NCBI RefSeq assembly: GCF_004912135.1
Contig: NZ_STGU01000006.1
Location: 1 to 64,000, forward strand
Direction: 5' to 3'
Length of the DNA: 64,000 nt
Source of the DNA: Rhizobium rosettiformans W3
GTDB lineage: Bacteria; Pseudomonadota; Alphaproteobacteria; Rhizobiales; Rhizobiaceae
A model generated the notes under the pieces. That model had not been told where the DNA came from. It did no database searches and saw only the letters and a program-made list of their open reading frames with translations. This document shows, one piece after another, positions 35,225-47,930 of the stretch. Made by a program: the position numbers and the translations under genes. Every line of letters begins with the position of its first letter. Within the stretch, counting starts at the first letter, position 1.

Positions 35225-36250
35225 ATGAAGGCGATGCGACTGGAGGCGACAGGCCAATTGTTCACGCGGGAGGTGAAGAAGCCCGAAGCTGGCCCGGATG
35301 AACTCCTCGTCCGCGTCGAAGCCTGCGGCGTCTGCGGGACCGACAGGCACCTGTTCCACGGCGAATTTCCCTGCACGCCGCCCGTAACCCTCGGCCATGA
35401 ATTCTCCGGCATCATCGAACAGGTCGGCAGCGCAGTCTCAGGGTTTCATGTGGGCGACCGCGTCACCGGCGACCCGAACATTGCCTGCGGCCGTTGCAGC
35501 CACTGCGTCGACGGCCGGGTCAACCTCTGCCGAAACCTGACAGCCATCGGCATCCACCGCGACGGCGGCTTCGCGGATTATGTTGTCATTCCCCATAAGC
35601 AGGCCTTCCTGCTCCCAGGAGATCTCGATCCGATGCATGGCGCCTTCTGCGAGCCGCTGGCCTGCTGCCTGCATGGCATCGACATTGCCGGGATCAAGGC
35701 CGGTTCCTCGGTCGTGGTGTTGGGCGGCGGCGTCATCGGCCTCCTGACGGTTCAGCTCGCCCGGCTGGCTGGCGCAACGACGGTCATCCTCGTCACGCGC
35801 CAGGCGAGCCGCCGCAGCCTTGCCGAGGAACTCGGCGCGACAGCAAGTGTCGATCCGAAAGCGGGCGATGTGATCGCCCAGATTGCGGGCGAACATGGCC
35901 TCGTTCCCGGCGGCGTGGATGTCGTGCTGGAATGCGCCGGCGTCGCAGAAACCGTGGTCCAGGCGACGAAGCTGGTACGGCCGGGCGGCACCGCCGTGAT
36001 CCTCGGTGTCATGGCGCAGGGCGAAAAGGTCGAGATCGAGCCATTCGACCTGCTCTTCCGCGAGGTCAAGCTCGTCACCTCTTTCCTCAACCCCTTCACC
36101 CACCGCCGCGCCGCCGACCTCATCGCCTCCGGCCGGATCGAGGTCGAGAAGCTCATCTCGCGCAAGGTCTCGCTCGACGAGGCGCCGGAGGTCGTTAGCC
36201 AACCGCCGCAACCGGGCGAGGTGAAGGTGCTCGTCGTACCGGGGCTCTGA
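35225..36250 (+). CDS. Zinc-dependent alcohol/polyol dehydrogenase
   Basis: The 341-residue medium-chain dehydrogenase has a catalytic zinc site (ACGVCGTDRHLFHG; GHEFSG) and the structural zinc cysteines in CGRCSHCVDGRVNLC. The NAD(P) fold has VVLGGGVIGLLTVQLARLAGA. It is closest to sorbitol/threonine dehydrogenase-type enzymes, so a sugar alcohol or amino-alcohol is a likely substrate. The start has GGGAGGAG. It converges with the amidase, with no gap between stops. Confidence 0.88.
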   Translation: MKAMRLEATGQLFTREVKKPEAGPDELLVRVEACGVCGTDRHLFHGEFPCTPPVTLGHEFSGIIEQVGSAVSGFHVGDRVTGDPNIACGRCSHCVDGRVNLCRNLTAIGIHRDGGFADYVVIPHKQAFLLPGDLDPMHGAFCEPLACCLHGIDIAGIKAGSSVVVLGGGVIGLLTVQLARLAGATTVILVTRQASRRSLAEELGATASVDPKAGDVIAQIAGEHGLVPGGVDVVLECAGVAETVVQATKLVRPGGTAVILGVMAQGEKVEIEPFDLLFREVKLVTSFLNPFTHRRAADLIASGRIEVEKLISRKVSLDEAPEVVSQPPQPGEVKVLVVPGL

Positions 36251-37735
36251 TCAAAGGGGCGGACGGCGGTCCTTCCACGGCTTCGCCGCTTCCAACTGTC
36301 CGGCCAGCGAAAACAGCGTATCCTCGTCGGCAAAACGCCCGACGAATTGCATGCCGATCGGCAGCCCCTCCGGCGACCAGCTTATCGGAACCGACATGGC
36401 CGGCTGGCCGGTCACGTTGAAGATCGGAGTCCACGAAATGAACTCGAAGGTTTGTGCGGCCAGCTGTTCGGCAATCCCGAGCTTCTTCAATAGCCGTCCG
36501 CCGCCGATGTAACCCAGCACCGTCAGGAGCTTCTTTTCCAAGGCACTCGGCTGCAGCGCACCGATCTTCACCGGCAAGGTGGAGAGCACCGGCGTCATCA
36601 ACACGTCGACATCCTCGAAAAAGCCGAGGACCGAGCGCGCGGCAAGCCCAAGATAGCGGTGGGCGGCGATGAGATCGCCGGCAGTGAACCCCTCCCCCAG
36701 CAAGCCCATGCCAAAGGACGAGGCATCATAGTCGCCGGGCCTGATCCTCACGCCGAAGGTCTTCGCCGTGAATTCGATATCGGCGCGCAGCTCACCGGCC
36801 AGCGCCGTCAGAAAGGCCATGGAGAATGCCTCCCGCTCCACAGGCGGCGCTGCCTCGATCACCTCGTGACCGAGGTCGGCAAGCAGCTTCACTGTGTCAT
36901 CGAAAGCGGAGATCACCTCAGGGGCCACCGCCTTGCCGAGCATCGGTTCGCGCGAGACAGCGATCTTCAGTCTGCCGGGTGACCGCTGCGACGCTTCCAG
37001 GAAAGTCCCCGCATGAACCGGCAGCGGATGCGGCGAGCCACGATCCGCTCCATGGGTGACGTCAAGCACCGCGGCGCTGTCACGCACCGTTCGCGTCAGC
37101 ACATGCTCGACCGCAAAACCCGACCATGCCTCGCCGATGAACGGACCCGCCGGTGTTCGGCCCCGCGTCGGCTTCATGCCGAAGACGCCGCAAGCGGAGG
37201 CCGGAATGCGGATCGATCCGCCGCCGTCCCCACCGGACGCGATCGGCACCATGCCCGAGGCGACCGCAGCTCCCGAGCCACCGGACGAGCCGCCGGATGT
37301 TCGGCCGAGGTCCCACGGATTGCGCGTCGAGCCGTTGGCGCAAGGCTCCGTATAGGGTGTCAGTCCGAATTCCGGCGTGTTGGTCCGCCCGGCGATGACA
37401 AGCCCTGCGCGTTCCCAGCGCGTCACCAGCTCGCTGTCGCCCTCTTTAACCCGGGTCGCCCAGAGCCGATTGCCATTGCCGGTCGGCACGCCGTCGATCT
37501 GCGCCAGGAGATCCTTGACCAGGAAGGGCACACCGCAGAATGGCCCGTCCGGCAGTCCGGCGGCCACTCTTTGGCGCGCCCGGTCGAAGAGCGGACGAAT
37601 GACCGCGTTCAGTTGCGGATTGAACGCCTCGATCCGGGCGATGGCGGCTTCGAGCACCTCTTTCGCCGTGACCTCGCCGCGTCGGATCAGGTCGGCCAGC
37701 GCCAATCCGTCATGGTCCACATACTCCTTGAACAT
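36251..37735 (-). CDS. Amidase-signature family amidase
   Basis: The 494-residue hydrolase has the Ser-cisSer-Lys triad: Lys in [11 protein letters not shown], and the Gly/Ser-rich stretch [20 protein letters not shown] containing both serines. It hydrolyses a carboxamide; the substrate is unknown. The GatA subunit is ruled out as the only choice because gatCB are absent here. The start [10 protein letters not shown] follows GGGGGAG and is preferred to an extension 75 nt upstream. Confidence 0.92.
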   Translation of the reverse strand: MFKEYVDHDGLALADLIRRGEVTAKEVLEAAIARIEAFNPQLNAVIRPLFDRARQRVAAGLPDGPFCGVPFLVKDLLAQIDGVPTGNGNRLWATRVKEGDSELVTRWERAGLVIAGRTNTPEFGLTPYTEPCANGSTRNPWDLGRTSGGSSGGSGAAVASGMVPIASGGDGGGSIRIPASACGVFGMKPTRGRTPAGPFIGEAWSGFAVEHVLTRTVRDSAAVLDVTHGADRGSPHPLPVHAGTFLEASQRSPGRLKIAVSREPMLGKAVAPEVISAFDDTVKLLADLGHEVIEAAPPVEREAFSMAFLTALAGELRADIEFTAKTFGVRIRPGDYDASSFGMGLLGEGFTAGDLIAAHRYLGLAARSVLGFFEDVDVLMTPVLSTLPVKIGALQPSALEKKLLTVLGYIGGGRLLKKLGIAEQLAAQTFEFISWTPIFNVTGQPAMSVPISWSPEGLPIGMQFVGRFADEDTLFSLAGQLEAAKPWKDRRPPL

Positions 37736-37875
37736 CGTCGCTCCCCCGGCCCGACTCGCATGATTGGCAATGAGCTTCCGGTCGATTTTCCCATCGATCA
37801 AGGGCCGCACGGCATAACGGCTTCGCCGAATATAAATATCTACTTAACCATGGGCGGCTAAAGTCTGCCCCAAAG

Positions 37876-37913
37876 GCCGGTGCGACACCGGCGCAGCGGC
37901 GCTTGTCCGCTGC
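37876..37913 (+). other. Tandem hairpins in the chemoreceptor 5' leader
   Basis: Two adjacent perfect stems occur 33 nt before the chemoreceptor start: GCCGGTG-CGA-CACCGGC (37876-37892) and GCAGCGG / CCGCTGC (37893-37913). Neither has a T-run. They may stabilise the leader or bind a protein. Confidence 0.45.
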
Positions 37914-37945
37914 CTTGCAGTCATAGGCTAATGAGGGAACGGCCC

Positions 37946-40324
37946 ATGTTATTCAAATCCGCCACCAGCCGGAACATCTTCTCGACCGTCGGCCTGGGTG
38001 TTGTCACCACGATCGGCGTCGCAGCCACGCTGGTGGGCTTGAGCTACGGCACCATTCGCGGCGCCGGCATCGACAAGATGCAGACTGCAGCGTCCGAAGC
38101 TGCGGCCGAAGTCAATCAGACCCTGAGTGTCGCCCATGAGATGGTGGCTGGCCTCGACTATTCCGTCTCCGCCCTTCGCGAAAAGGGGATTGCTGACCGC
38201 GACGTGGTCATGGCCGTCCTGACGAAGACGCTCGAGGGCTTTCCGGGTGCCATCGGCCTCTCCACGGGTTGGGAACCCAATGCCTTCGACGGCAAGGATG
38301 CAGACTTCGTTGGCAAACCCGCACACGATCAGACCGGGCGTTTTGTGCCCTACATCTATCGCGCCGGTGGGACCATCAAGACGGACGTCCTCGTTGACTA
38401 CGACAAACCCGGTGCGGGCGACTATTATCAATTGCCGGTCAGGACCGGCAAGACCGTCCTGCTTGAACCTTACGTCTATCCTGTCGACGGCAAAGACGTC
38501 CTGATGACCACCATTTCCGTGCCGGTCATGGAAAACGGCAAGGCGATCGGCTATGTCGGCGCCGACATCGATCTCGACAAGACCGCTGCCGATCTCGCCG
38601 CCAAACGGCCGCTGGGTGACGGTTATGTCGCCCTTCTCTCCTCTGCCAACGCCTTCGTCAGTCACCCCGACAAGGCGGCCATGGGCAAGGCCTTGAAGGA
38701 CAGCGGCCTTGATGCCTCCGCCTGGGAAAGCCTGCTGAAATCCCCCGGCTCCGTGGGCACGATGGTCGACAAGGACGGCGTCGAGCGCATGGCGATCGCC
38801 GTGCCGATCGAGCCCTTCCCCGGCGCGGTCTGGAATGTCGTCGTTGCCGTTCCGAGTGCCACTGTCCTCGGGGCCCTGTCGCAGACCATCTGGACCTCCG
38901 GCCTCATCATCGCCGGCGCCACACTCATCCTGATCGTCGTCGGCTGGCTGCTCGCCCGTCGCTTCATCGGCCGCATCAACCGCGTCATCGGCCAGACAAC
39001 CGAAATCGCCGCTGGCCGGCTGGATGTCGAACTGACGGACAAGGACCGCGCCGACGAACTCGGTGACCTCTCCCGCTCGCTCGCCGTCCTTCTCGAAAGC
39101 AATCGCAAAAAGGTCGAGCTCGAAAAGGCCGCTGAAGCCCGTTATGAGCAGGAGGAGATCGAACGGGTCGAGCGCTCCAAGGGACACAAGGCGCGCGAGG
39201 AAGAAATCCGCTTCGTCGTCGACGAGTTGCGCACCGGTCTTGCCCGACTGTCCGATGGCGACATGACGGTCCGCCTCGAAAAACCCTTCTCGCCCGCACT
39301 CGACGAGATCCGCGGCAACTTCAACGACTCCATCGAAAAGCTGCGCGCCGCGATGATCTCCTTCCGCGACAACGCGACCACGATCGAAAACGGCTCGAAC
39401 GAAATCCGCTCCGCAGCCGATGATCTCGCCCGCCGCACCGAGCAGCAGGCAGCCTCCGTGGAAGAGACCTCCGCGGCCCTTTCGCAGATCACCCGCTCGG
39501 TCAAGGAATCGACCCAGCGCGCGGAAGAAGCCGGCGAGCAGGTCAGCCGCACCAAGGAAAGCGCCGAACGGTCCGGCGAAGTGGTGCGCTCGGCCATCGA
39601 CGCCATGAGTGCCATCGAGCAGTCTTCGCAGTCGATTTCCAACATCATCGGCGTGATCGACGAGATCGCCTTCCAGACCAATTTGCTGGCGCTGAATGCC
39701 GGCGTCGAGGCCGCACGCGCCGGTGACGCCGGCAAGGGTTTTGCCGTCGTCGCCCAGGAAGTTCGCGAACTTGCCCAGCGGTCTGCTAATGCGGCCAAGG
39801 AAATTAAGACGCTGATCACCGCCTCGGGCGATCAGGTCAAGCATGGCGTCTCCCTTGTCGACCAGACTGGCGAAGCCTTGTCGGCCATCGTGGCGGAGGT
39901 GCAGCAGATCAACACCAATGTGCATGCGATTGTCGAAGCCGCCCGCGAGCAGTCGACCGGTTTGCACGAAATCAATGCCGCCGTGAACGTGATGGACCAG
40001 GGCACCCAGAAGAACGCCGCCATGGTCGAGGAGACCAATGCTGCGTCCCATACGCTGGTCTCGGAAGTCCAGGCACTCTCGGCGCGCCTGGCCCAGTTCA
40101 ATCTCGGCTCGGCCCCGCGGCAGCAGACGGCACCGGCGCCGGTCGCCCGGACTTTTGCCGCAGCTCAGCAAAGTGCGGCTCGCCCTGCCCCTGCCCCGGC
40201 CCCGGCCCCTGCCAACGAAACAACGCGCGCCGTTGCCTCGCCGGCCCGCGCATTGGCCAGCAAGATCGCTTCCGCCATGGGCGCAAAACCTGCGCCGAGC
40301 GGTGCGGAATGGGAAGAGTTCTGA
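37946..40324 (+). CDS. Methyl-accepting chemotaxis protein with CheR/CheB-binding tail
   Basis: The 792-residue chemoreceptor has TM1 near residues 12-34, a periplasmic dCache-type sensor (about 40-310), TM2 near 315-338, a HAMP domain and a second HAMP-like segment after the [12 protein letters not shown] coiled coil. The signalling tip is [21 protein letters not shown] at about 573-593. A Pro/Ala-rich linker ([12 protein letters not shown]) leads to the C-terminal pentapeptide EWEEF, which tethers CheR/CheB in enteric receptors (NWETF/NWESF). The ligand is unknown. The start follows GAGGG. Confidence 0.93.
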   Translation: MLFKSATSRNIFSTVGLGVVTTIGVAATLVGLSYGTIRGAGIDKMQTAASEAAAEVNQTLSVAHEMVAGLDYSVSALREKGIADRDVVMAVLTKTLEGFPGAIGLSTGWEPNAFDGKDADFVGKPAHDQTGRFVPYIYRAGGTIKTDVLVDYDKPGAGDYYQLPVRTGKTVLLEPYVYPVDGKDVLMTTISVPVMENGKAIGYVGADIDLDKTAADLAAKRPLGDGYVALLSSANAFVSHPDKAAMGKALKDSGLDASAWESLLKSPGSVGTMVDKDGVERMAIAVPIEPFPGAVWNVVVAVPSATVLGALSQTIWTSGLIIAGATLILIVVGWLLARRFIGRINRVIGQTTEIAAGRLDVELTDKDRADELGDLSRSLAVLLESNRKKVELEKAAEARYEQEEIERVERSKGHKAREEEIRFVVDELRTGLARLSDGDMTVRLEKPFSPALDEIRGNFNDSIEKLRAAMISFRDNATTIENGSNEIRSAADDLARRTEQQAASVEETSAALSQITRSVKESTQRAEEAGEQVSRTKESAERSGEVVRSAIDAMSAIEQSSQSISNIIGVIDEIAFQTNLLALNAGVEAARAGDAGKGFAVVAQEVRELAQRSANAAKEIKTLITASGDQVKHGVSLVDQTGEALSAIVAEVQQINTNVHAIVEAAREQSTGLHEINAAVNVMDQGTQKNAAMVEETNAASHTLVSEVQALSARLAQFNLGSAPRQQTAPAPVARTFAAAQQSAARPAPAPAPAPANETTRAVASPARALASKIASAMGAKPAPSGAEWEEF

Positions 40325-40354
40325 GCTTGATCTGAGAGCACTTCGATAATGATC

Positions 40355-40384
40355 TGGCGGGCTCTGGCCCGCCATTTTCTTTTT
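40355..40384 (+). terminator. Chemoreceptor gene terminator
   Basis: A perfect 8-bp stem TGGCGGGC / GCCCGCCA with a TCTG loop is followed by TTTTCTTTTT. It lies 30 nt past the chemoreceptor stop, immediately before the convergent DUF1868 gene end. Confidence 0.85.
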
Positions 40385-40392
40385 CAAGCCAC

Positions 40393-41121
40393 TCAGGCCG
40401 GATCGAAGACCATCAGTTCCTCGAAATGGTTCATGTCGTCGAAGACACAAAAAGCAGGCGCGCGAAGCTCGAGCACAGGCGCGCGCCTGCGGATCTCCTC
40501 CGTCACCTCCTGCAGAAACGGCACCCAGGCGGCCATGGTCGCGTCGTCGAAGCGCTCGATCATATAGGCAAAGGTGATGTGGAAGCTGTATGTCTCGTGG
40601 TCCGGATGACGGTAACCGAGCAGATCCGCCAGCCGATCGCGCCAGTCCTTCAGAATGGATCGGTCACGATCGCTGACGCCGCGCAAGGTCAGTCCGAGCG
40701 GGGTTGCATGCATCACTTCGACGGCAAAGGCTTCACCCGGCTCGAAGCCGGCGAGCCGGTCCAGGAAGATCGCCGTCATGTCATCGACCGGCGTTTCCAC
40801 GGGCACGTCTTCGGGCCAGTAAGGCAGCGCGCGGCGCGTCTCGATGATCCCCTGGAACAGCGTCATGTGCAAACTGGATGCCGCCGTGAAGGCGAGCTTG
40901 TCCGCCCCCGGCATGGTCATGTACCGCGCCCGCGCCTCGAGCAAAACCGCAGCCGTCTCCGACCCCTCGGCCAGATGGCAGACCACGGTATTGCCGCGCT
41001 CGGTCAGAAACCGGCCGGATGTGTCGTACCGCTGCCCGAGATGGGGGATCGCGCCGGGATTATGGCTCGATGATGCGAAAAGAAGATGGGACGGAAGCGA
41101 CTGCTTAAGTGAAACTGCCAT
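40393..41121 (-). CDS. DUF1868 / 2H-phosphodiesterase-like protein
   Basis: The 242-residue protein has two His-x-Thr motifs, SSLHMTLF and YSFHITFAY, spaced as in 2H (LigT-like) phosphodiesterases. The fold would act on cyclic or linear nucleotide phosphodiesters, but DUF1868 substrates are not known. It converges with the chemoreceptor gene. Confidence 0.8.
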   Translation of the reverse strand: MAVSLKQSLPSHLLFASSSHNPGAIPHLGQRYDTSGRFLTERGNTVVCHLAEGSETAAVLLEARARYMTMPGADKLAFTAASSLHMTLFQGIIETRRALPYWPEDVPVETPVDDMTAIFLDRLAGFEPGEAFAVEVMHATPLGLTLRGVSDRDRSILKDWRDRLADLLGYRHPDHETYSFHITFAYMIERFDDATMAAWVPFLQEVTEEIRRRAPVLELRAPAFCVFDDMNHFEELMVFDPA

Positions 41122-41187
41122 GGAAACCTCGGATCAAATACGAGGTTGTCTTCTAGCCACGGACTACGAACGGGGCATGACGGCCAA

Positions 41188-42363
41188 TCAAATCACCTGT
41201 GTCTGATTTCGTGGGCGCGTGACAATCAGCAGCAATGCGCAACTCAAGACAAGCGGTGCGACCGGTACGTGGCTGAGCCCCAAGAAAGCAAAGTGAATGA
41301 GCGGCAACAAGGCCACCAGGATGAAGGTTGGCCGCCACCAAGTCGATTGCTCGTCGCTTCGCTGTTCGAACGCGGCAATCGCGGCGACGGCTGACAGTGC
41401 GCCCAGGTCGTAGACGAGGGAATATGGCGCCACGAGAAAGCTTGCCAACAGCAGTACGAGGCTCCGCTCAAATAGGCTGCGAGCGCGGACCAGCCCCACC
41501 AGAAATCCGGCGAAGCCGGCAATCGCCAGGACGCTGTGAATGATCATCGCCTGAGACGAAGGCATTTCCATAAATCGCAAAGTCCCGAACAAGGATGGCA
41601 TCATGCGCAGGAAAATGCCGCCCATGTCTGTCATGACATAGCTCTGATAGGGAACATTGTGGCGGATGTAACCGGCCCATGTCTCCCACCCAAGAAGCGT
41701 GCCGGAGGCCGCGACCAAAGCGAGGCTGCTCAAACCGGCGGCGACAATCACCGTCCATCTTCTCTCGTAGAGAAGCAAAAGCGGCACAAGGAGCCCAAGC
41801 TGCGGCTTCACCGTCAGAAGGCCAAAGGCGATCCCTGCCACAATAGGATTTCGGTCACGGAGCGAGAGGCCGTAGAGCATCAGGGCCGCCGTCAGGAACC
41901 CGTTTTGCGCGGTGACCGTGTTGCAAATGAGAAATGCAATGAGCAGGGCCGCCGCACCGGGTGTGATGTCGCGCTGAACCGTGGAGACCGCATGCAGAAA
42001 AAACAGTCCCGTCACGAGTTGAAATATCACGAGTGAACTCGCGAGTTGGGCGAAGCCCAGGGGCCACATCAGCAGCACGTAGGACGGCGGATAGCTCCAG
42101 TTGCGCCAGGGATAGTCCGGACCGAAGATCGCCTGCAAATTGGCAAAATAGGTCTCCTGCCCGCTGAAGAGGTCCATGACCCGCCCCTTAAGCAACAGCG
42201 TGGACGCCGTCCAATAGTTTGAGAAATCGGTGTTGGACCAGGCGATGGTGTTCACCTCGACCGGCCTGCTCCAGATGAAGCCGATCGCGACACAGGCCAC
42301 CAGCACACAGCCAGCTGCGAGCCAGTGCAGCGGCGAAAAGCGCTTGGGCCGATTTTCCGTCAT
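41188..42363 (-). CDS. GT87/DUF2029-like membrane glycosyltransferase
   Basis: The 391-residue polytopic inner-membrane protein has about ten helices. The first periplasmic loop contains NTDFSNYWTASTLLLKG, an acidic Asp typical of polyprenyl-phosphate-dependent (GT-C) mannosyl/arabinosyl transferases, then the NWSYPPSYVLLMWPLG motif. It likely uses a lipid-linked sugar to modify a cell-envelope glycan. The start MTENRP follows AGAGGAAAC. Confidence 0.85.
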   Translation of the reverse strand: MTENRPKRFSPLHWLAAGCVLVACVAIGFIWSRPVEVNTIAWSNTDFSNYWTASTLLLKGRVMDLFSGQETYFANLQAIFGPDYPWRNWSYPPSYVLLMWPLGFAQLASSLVIFQLVTGLFFLHAVSTVQRDITPGAAALLIAFLICNTVTAQNGFLTAALMLYGLSLRDRNPIVAGIAFGLLTVKPQLGLLVPLLLLYERRWTVIVAAGLSSLALVAASGTLLGWETWAGYIRHNVPYQSYVMTDMGGIFLRMMPSLFGTLRFMEMPSSQAMIIHSVLAIAGFAGFLVGLVRARSLFERSLVLLLASFLVAPYSLVYDLGALSAVAAIAAFEQRSDEQSTWWRPTFILVALLPLIHFAFLGLSHVPVAPLVLSCALLLIVTRPRNQTQVI

Positions 42364-42602
42364 GTTTCCTCTACCTTGCTGCGAGCGACGGCGTTTTGGA
42401 CCCTGACACCTTACCCACAGGCGGTAAATCAACACCTAGCGAGGAACGCGATTTGACGCCGACCACGTCGCAGCGTCTGTGCGCTGAGAGCTCGTCTGGA
42501 TCAGCCGCGAAAAAACTGTCGGAGCACTTCGATTCAGGGTTCCTTCCGCCGGTACATTTCCCTATAAGCCGCTTCTAGCCTGAAAAGACCATCTTCCTGC
42601 GC

Positions 42603-42637
42603 CCGGCCGGTGACCTCCCTCACCCAGGCCGGTTTTT
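42603..42637 (+). terminator. Leader terminator upstream of carB (within a 301-bp gap)
   Basis: CCGGCC-GGTGA, a CCTCCC loop, TCACC-CA-GGCCGG and TTTTT form a strong intrinsic terminator ending 27 nt before the carB ATG. The upstream gene points the other way, so it has no upstream gene to terminate. A TATAAG -10-like element at 42563-42568 has only a weak -35; the leader would be about 60 nt. The rest of the gap 42364-42602 shows no gene. Confidence 0.65.
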
Positions 42638-42664
42638 CGCGCAGGCGCAAGAACGGATAGAGCC

Positions 42665-46147
<3,483 letters not shown>

Positions 46148-46202
46148 GGCGACACGCTTCAGCTGGCTTGCGGGCCGTCTGATACAGCATGAATACGATA
46201 CG

Positions 46203-46236
46203 ATCGCCGCACCCTCGGGTGCGGCGATTCTGTTTT
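46203..46236 (+). terminator. carB terminator
   Basis: A perfect 12-bp stem ATCGCCGCACCC / GGGTGCGGCGAT with a two-base TC at its tip (the end pairs must open to form the loop) is followed by TCTGTTTT. It lies about 55 nt past carB. Confidence 0.75.
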
Positions 46237-46340
46237 ATGGGCGGCGCGGCGCTCGTTACCATGACGCACTGGAACTCTGTGCTTCATGCCTATGTTAGGG
46301 GCGAGAGCACTCCCGAACGGCAGACGAGACAGGTCACGCA

Positions 46341-46526
46341 ATGTTTCTCGATCTCAACAACTTCACGCCACCGCCAGAGCCGCCGGCCGAACCGGACCGC
46401 CCTTCCCTGACGCCGCGCCAGCAAAAGGCACTCGCCTGGATCGCCGGCTTGAACATCGTCCTCCTCTTCATCGCGCCGATCGGCGGCGCGACGGTCATCT
46501 CGGGGCTGATCGAACTCTTCGGCTGA
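46341..46526 (+). CDS. Small single-span membrane protein
   Basis: The 61-residue protein has a Pro-rich cytoplasmic N-terminus (PPPEPPAEPDRPSLTPRQQKA) and one C-terminal transmembrane helix (WIAGLNIVLLFIAPIGGATVI). It is a conserved-looking rhizobial small protein of unknown role. It stands alone after carB with its own short upstream region. Confidence 0.6.
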   Translation: MFLDLNNFTPPPEPPAEPDRPSLTPRQQKALAWIAGLNIVLLFIAPIGGATVISGLIELFG

Positions 46527-46584
46527 CGAAGCTGCTCCCGCTCCTTCCGCTCAGAACGAGCTGCTGCTTGGGGAGCCCCTCAAC

Positions 46585-46642
46585 TTGACACGCTGTCGTA
46601 TCGCCTGTATTTAACCAATAAGTTAATTAACCGATCGGCTAA
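46585..46642 (+). promoter_or_regulatory. ArsR-SRPBCC operon promoter with tandem operators
   Basis: The promoter is TTGACA (46585-46590), 17-nt spacer, TATTTA (46608-46613). Immediately after lie two abutting 16-bp elements matching at 12 of 16 positions: TTAACCAATAAGTTAA (46611-46626) and TTAACCGATCGGCTAA (46627-46642). Each is a dyad with TTAxC arms. They cover the -10 and the expected start site, as for ArsR-type autorepression. The ArsR start codon is only 2 nt beyond the second copy. Confidence 0.75.
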
Positions 46643-46644
46643 AG

Positions 46645-46998
46645 ATGAGCGGCGATCCACTTTCTCTGACTTTGGCGGCTTTGGCCGACCCGACACGTAG
46701 GGCCATTCTGGCCCGGTTGGCCATGGGCGAAGCGACGGTCAACGAACTGGCCGAACCCTTCGACATCAGCCTTCCGGCCGTCTCCAAGCATCTGAAGGTC
46801 TTGGAGCGCGCAAAGCTCATCTCACGCGGGCGCAGCGCGCAGTGGCGTCCCTGCCGGCTCGAAGCCGAACCTTTGCAAGCCGTCGATGGCTGGCTCGCCG
46901 ATTACCGGAAGCTCTGGGAGCACCGGCTGGATCGCCTGGAAGACTATCTCGCCGCCATTCAAAGAGACCCCGAAGGCAGGAAGGACCATCAGAAATGA
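46645..46998 (+). CDS. ArsR-family transcriptional repressor
   Basis: The 117-residue winged-helix regulator (LAALADPTRRAILARLAMGEATVNELAEPFDISLPAVSKHLKVLERAKLI) is of the SmtB/ArsR type but lacks the metal-binding cysteines. It belongs to the group fused or linked to SRPBCC (AHSA1) genes. It should repress its operon at the tandem sites. It overlaps the next gene by ATGA. Confidence 0.92.
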   Translation: MSGDPLSLTLAALADPTRRAILARLAMGEATVNELAEPFDISLPAVSKHLKVLERAKLISRGRSAQWRPCRLEAEPLQAVDGWLADYRKLWEHRLDRLEDYLAAIQRDPEGRKDHQK

Positions 46999-47441
46999 CC
47001 GACAAACTGGAAATCCTGAACGAGCGGATCTTTACGGCATCCAGAGCCGCAGTCTTCGATGCCTTCGCCGATCCGGCCAAGCTTGCGACGTGGTGGGGAC
47101 CGCATGGCTTCACCAACCGTATCGACGAATTCGACTTTCGCGTCGGCGGAGACTGGCGCGTCATCATGACCTCGTCCGACGGCACCGACTTCGCCAACCG
47201 CTGGACCTTCCAAGAGATCGAACCGGCAAGGCGTATGGTCGCCCTTCACCATGAGCCGATGCATGTCTTCACTCTGGAGATGACCTTTGAGGAGGACGCA
47301 TCGGGCACGCGCCTGACTTGGCGGATGTTGTTCGAACCGACAGACGAAAACCGCGAACTGCAGAAATTCATCCGCGCGGCCAACGAGCAGAATTTCGACC
47401 GCCTCGAGCAGGTCCTCGCCACGGGAGCCATTCTGACATGA
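46995..47441 (+). CDS. SRPBCC (AHSA1-like) protein
   Basis: The 148-residue START/Bet v1-like small-ligand-binding protein has the hallmark VFDAFADPAKLATWWGPHGFTN, then FDFRVGGDWRVIM. It may bind a hydrophobic ligand sensed with the ArsR partner. It is coupled by ATGA overlaps to the genes on both sides. Confidence 0.9.
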   Translation: MTDKLEILNERIFTASRAAVFDAFADPAKLATWWGPHGFTNRIDEFDFRVGGDWRVIMTSSDGTDFANRWTFQEIEPARRMVALHHEPMHVFTLEMTFEEDASGTRLTWRMLFEPTDENRELQKFIRAANEQNFDRLEQVLATGAILT

Positions 47442-47908
47442 CAGCCGAACTGGACCCAGCCCGCATCCTGCAAGTCGCCCGCCTCGTCCGCGCTCCGATC
47501 GGCCTCGTCTTCGAAATGTTCTCCGATGCCCGCCACCTTGACGCCTGGTGGGGGCCGGACGGTTTTCAGAACGAAACCCATGAGATGGACTTCTCCGTCG
47601 GCGGTCTGTGGCGCTACACGATGCATGGACCCGACGGCAAGGATTGGCCGAACTGGATCCGCTACCGGGAGATCAGCCGGCCGACCCGCATCTCCTATGA
47701 GCATGGCGGCGAGATGGGAGAGCCCGCGCATTTCGACGGCATCATCACCTTCGAAAGCGAAGGAGATCAGACCCGCATCACCATGATCCTGATCTTCCCG
47801 ACGCAAGAAGCACGAGACGCGACCTTCAAATTCGGCGCAGTCGAAGGTGGAAAGCAGACCCTGGCACGGCTGGACGCCTATGTCAGCGCGCTTCACACCT
47901 CAAGCTGA
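47438..47908 (+). CDS. SRPBCC (AHSA1-like) protein
   Basis: The 156-residue second SRPBCC paralogue (VFEMFSDARHLDAWWGPDGFQNETHEMDFSVGGLWRYTM) shares the WWGPxGF motif with its neighbour, so the two probably arose by duplication. The start overlaps the previous stop. The function is unknown beyond ligand binding by the fold. Confidence 0.9.
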   Translation: MTAELDPARILQVARLVRAPIGLVFEMFSDARHLDAWWGPDGFQNETHEMDFSVGGLWRYTMHGPDGKDWPNWIRYREISRPTRISYEHGGEMGEPAHFDGIITFESEGDQTRITMILIFPTQEARDATFKFGAVEGGKQTLARLDAYVSALHTSS

Positions 47909-47930
47909 GGCCAGAAGCAGAACCACCAGA

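Noticed and set aside
37949-40450. An 833-residue open frame antisense to the chemoreceptor gene
   Set aside because: It is a shadow of a well-supported gene, Gly/Asp-rich and without domains.
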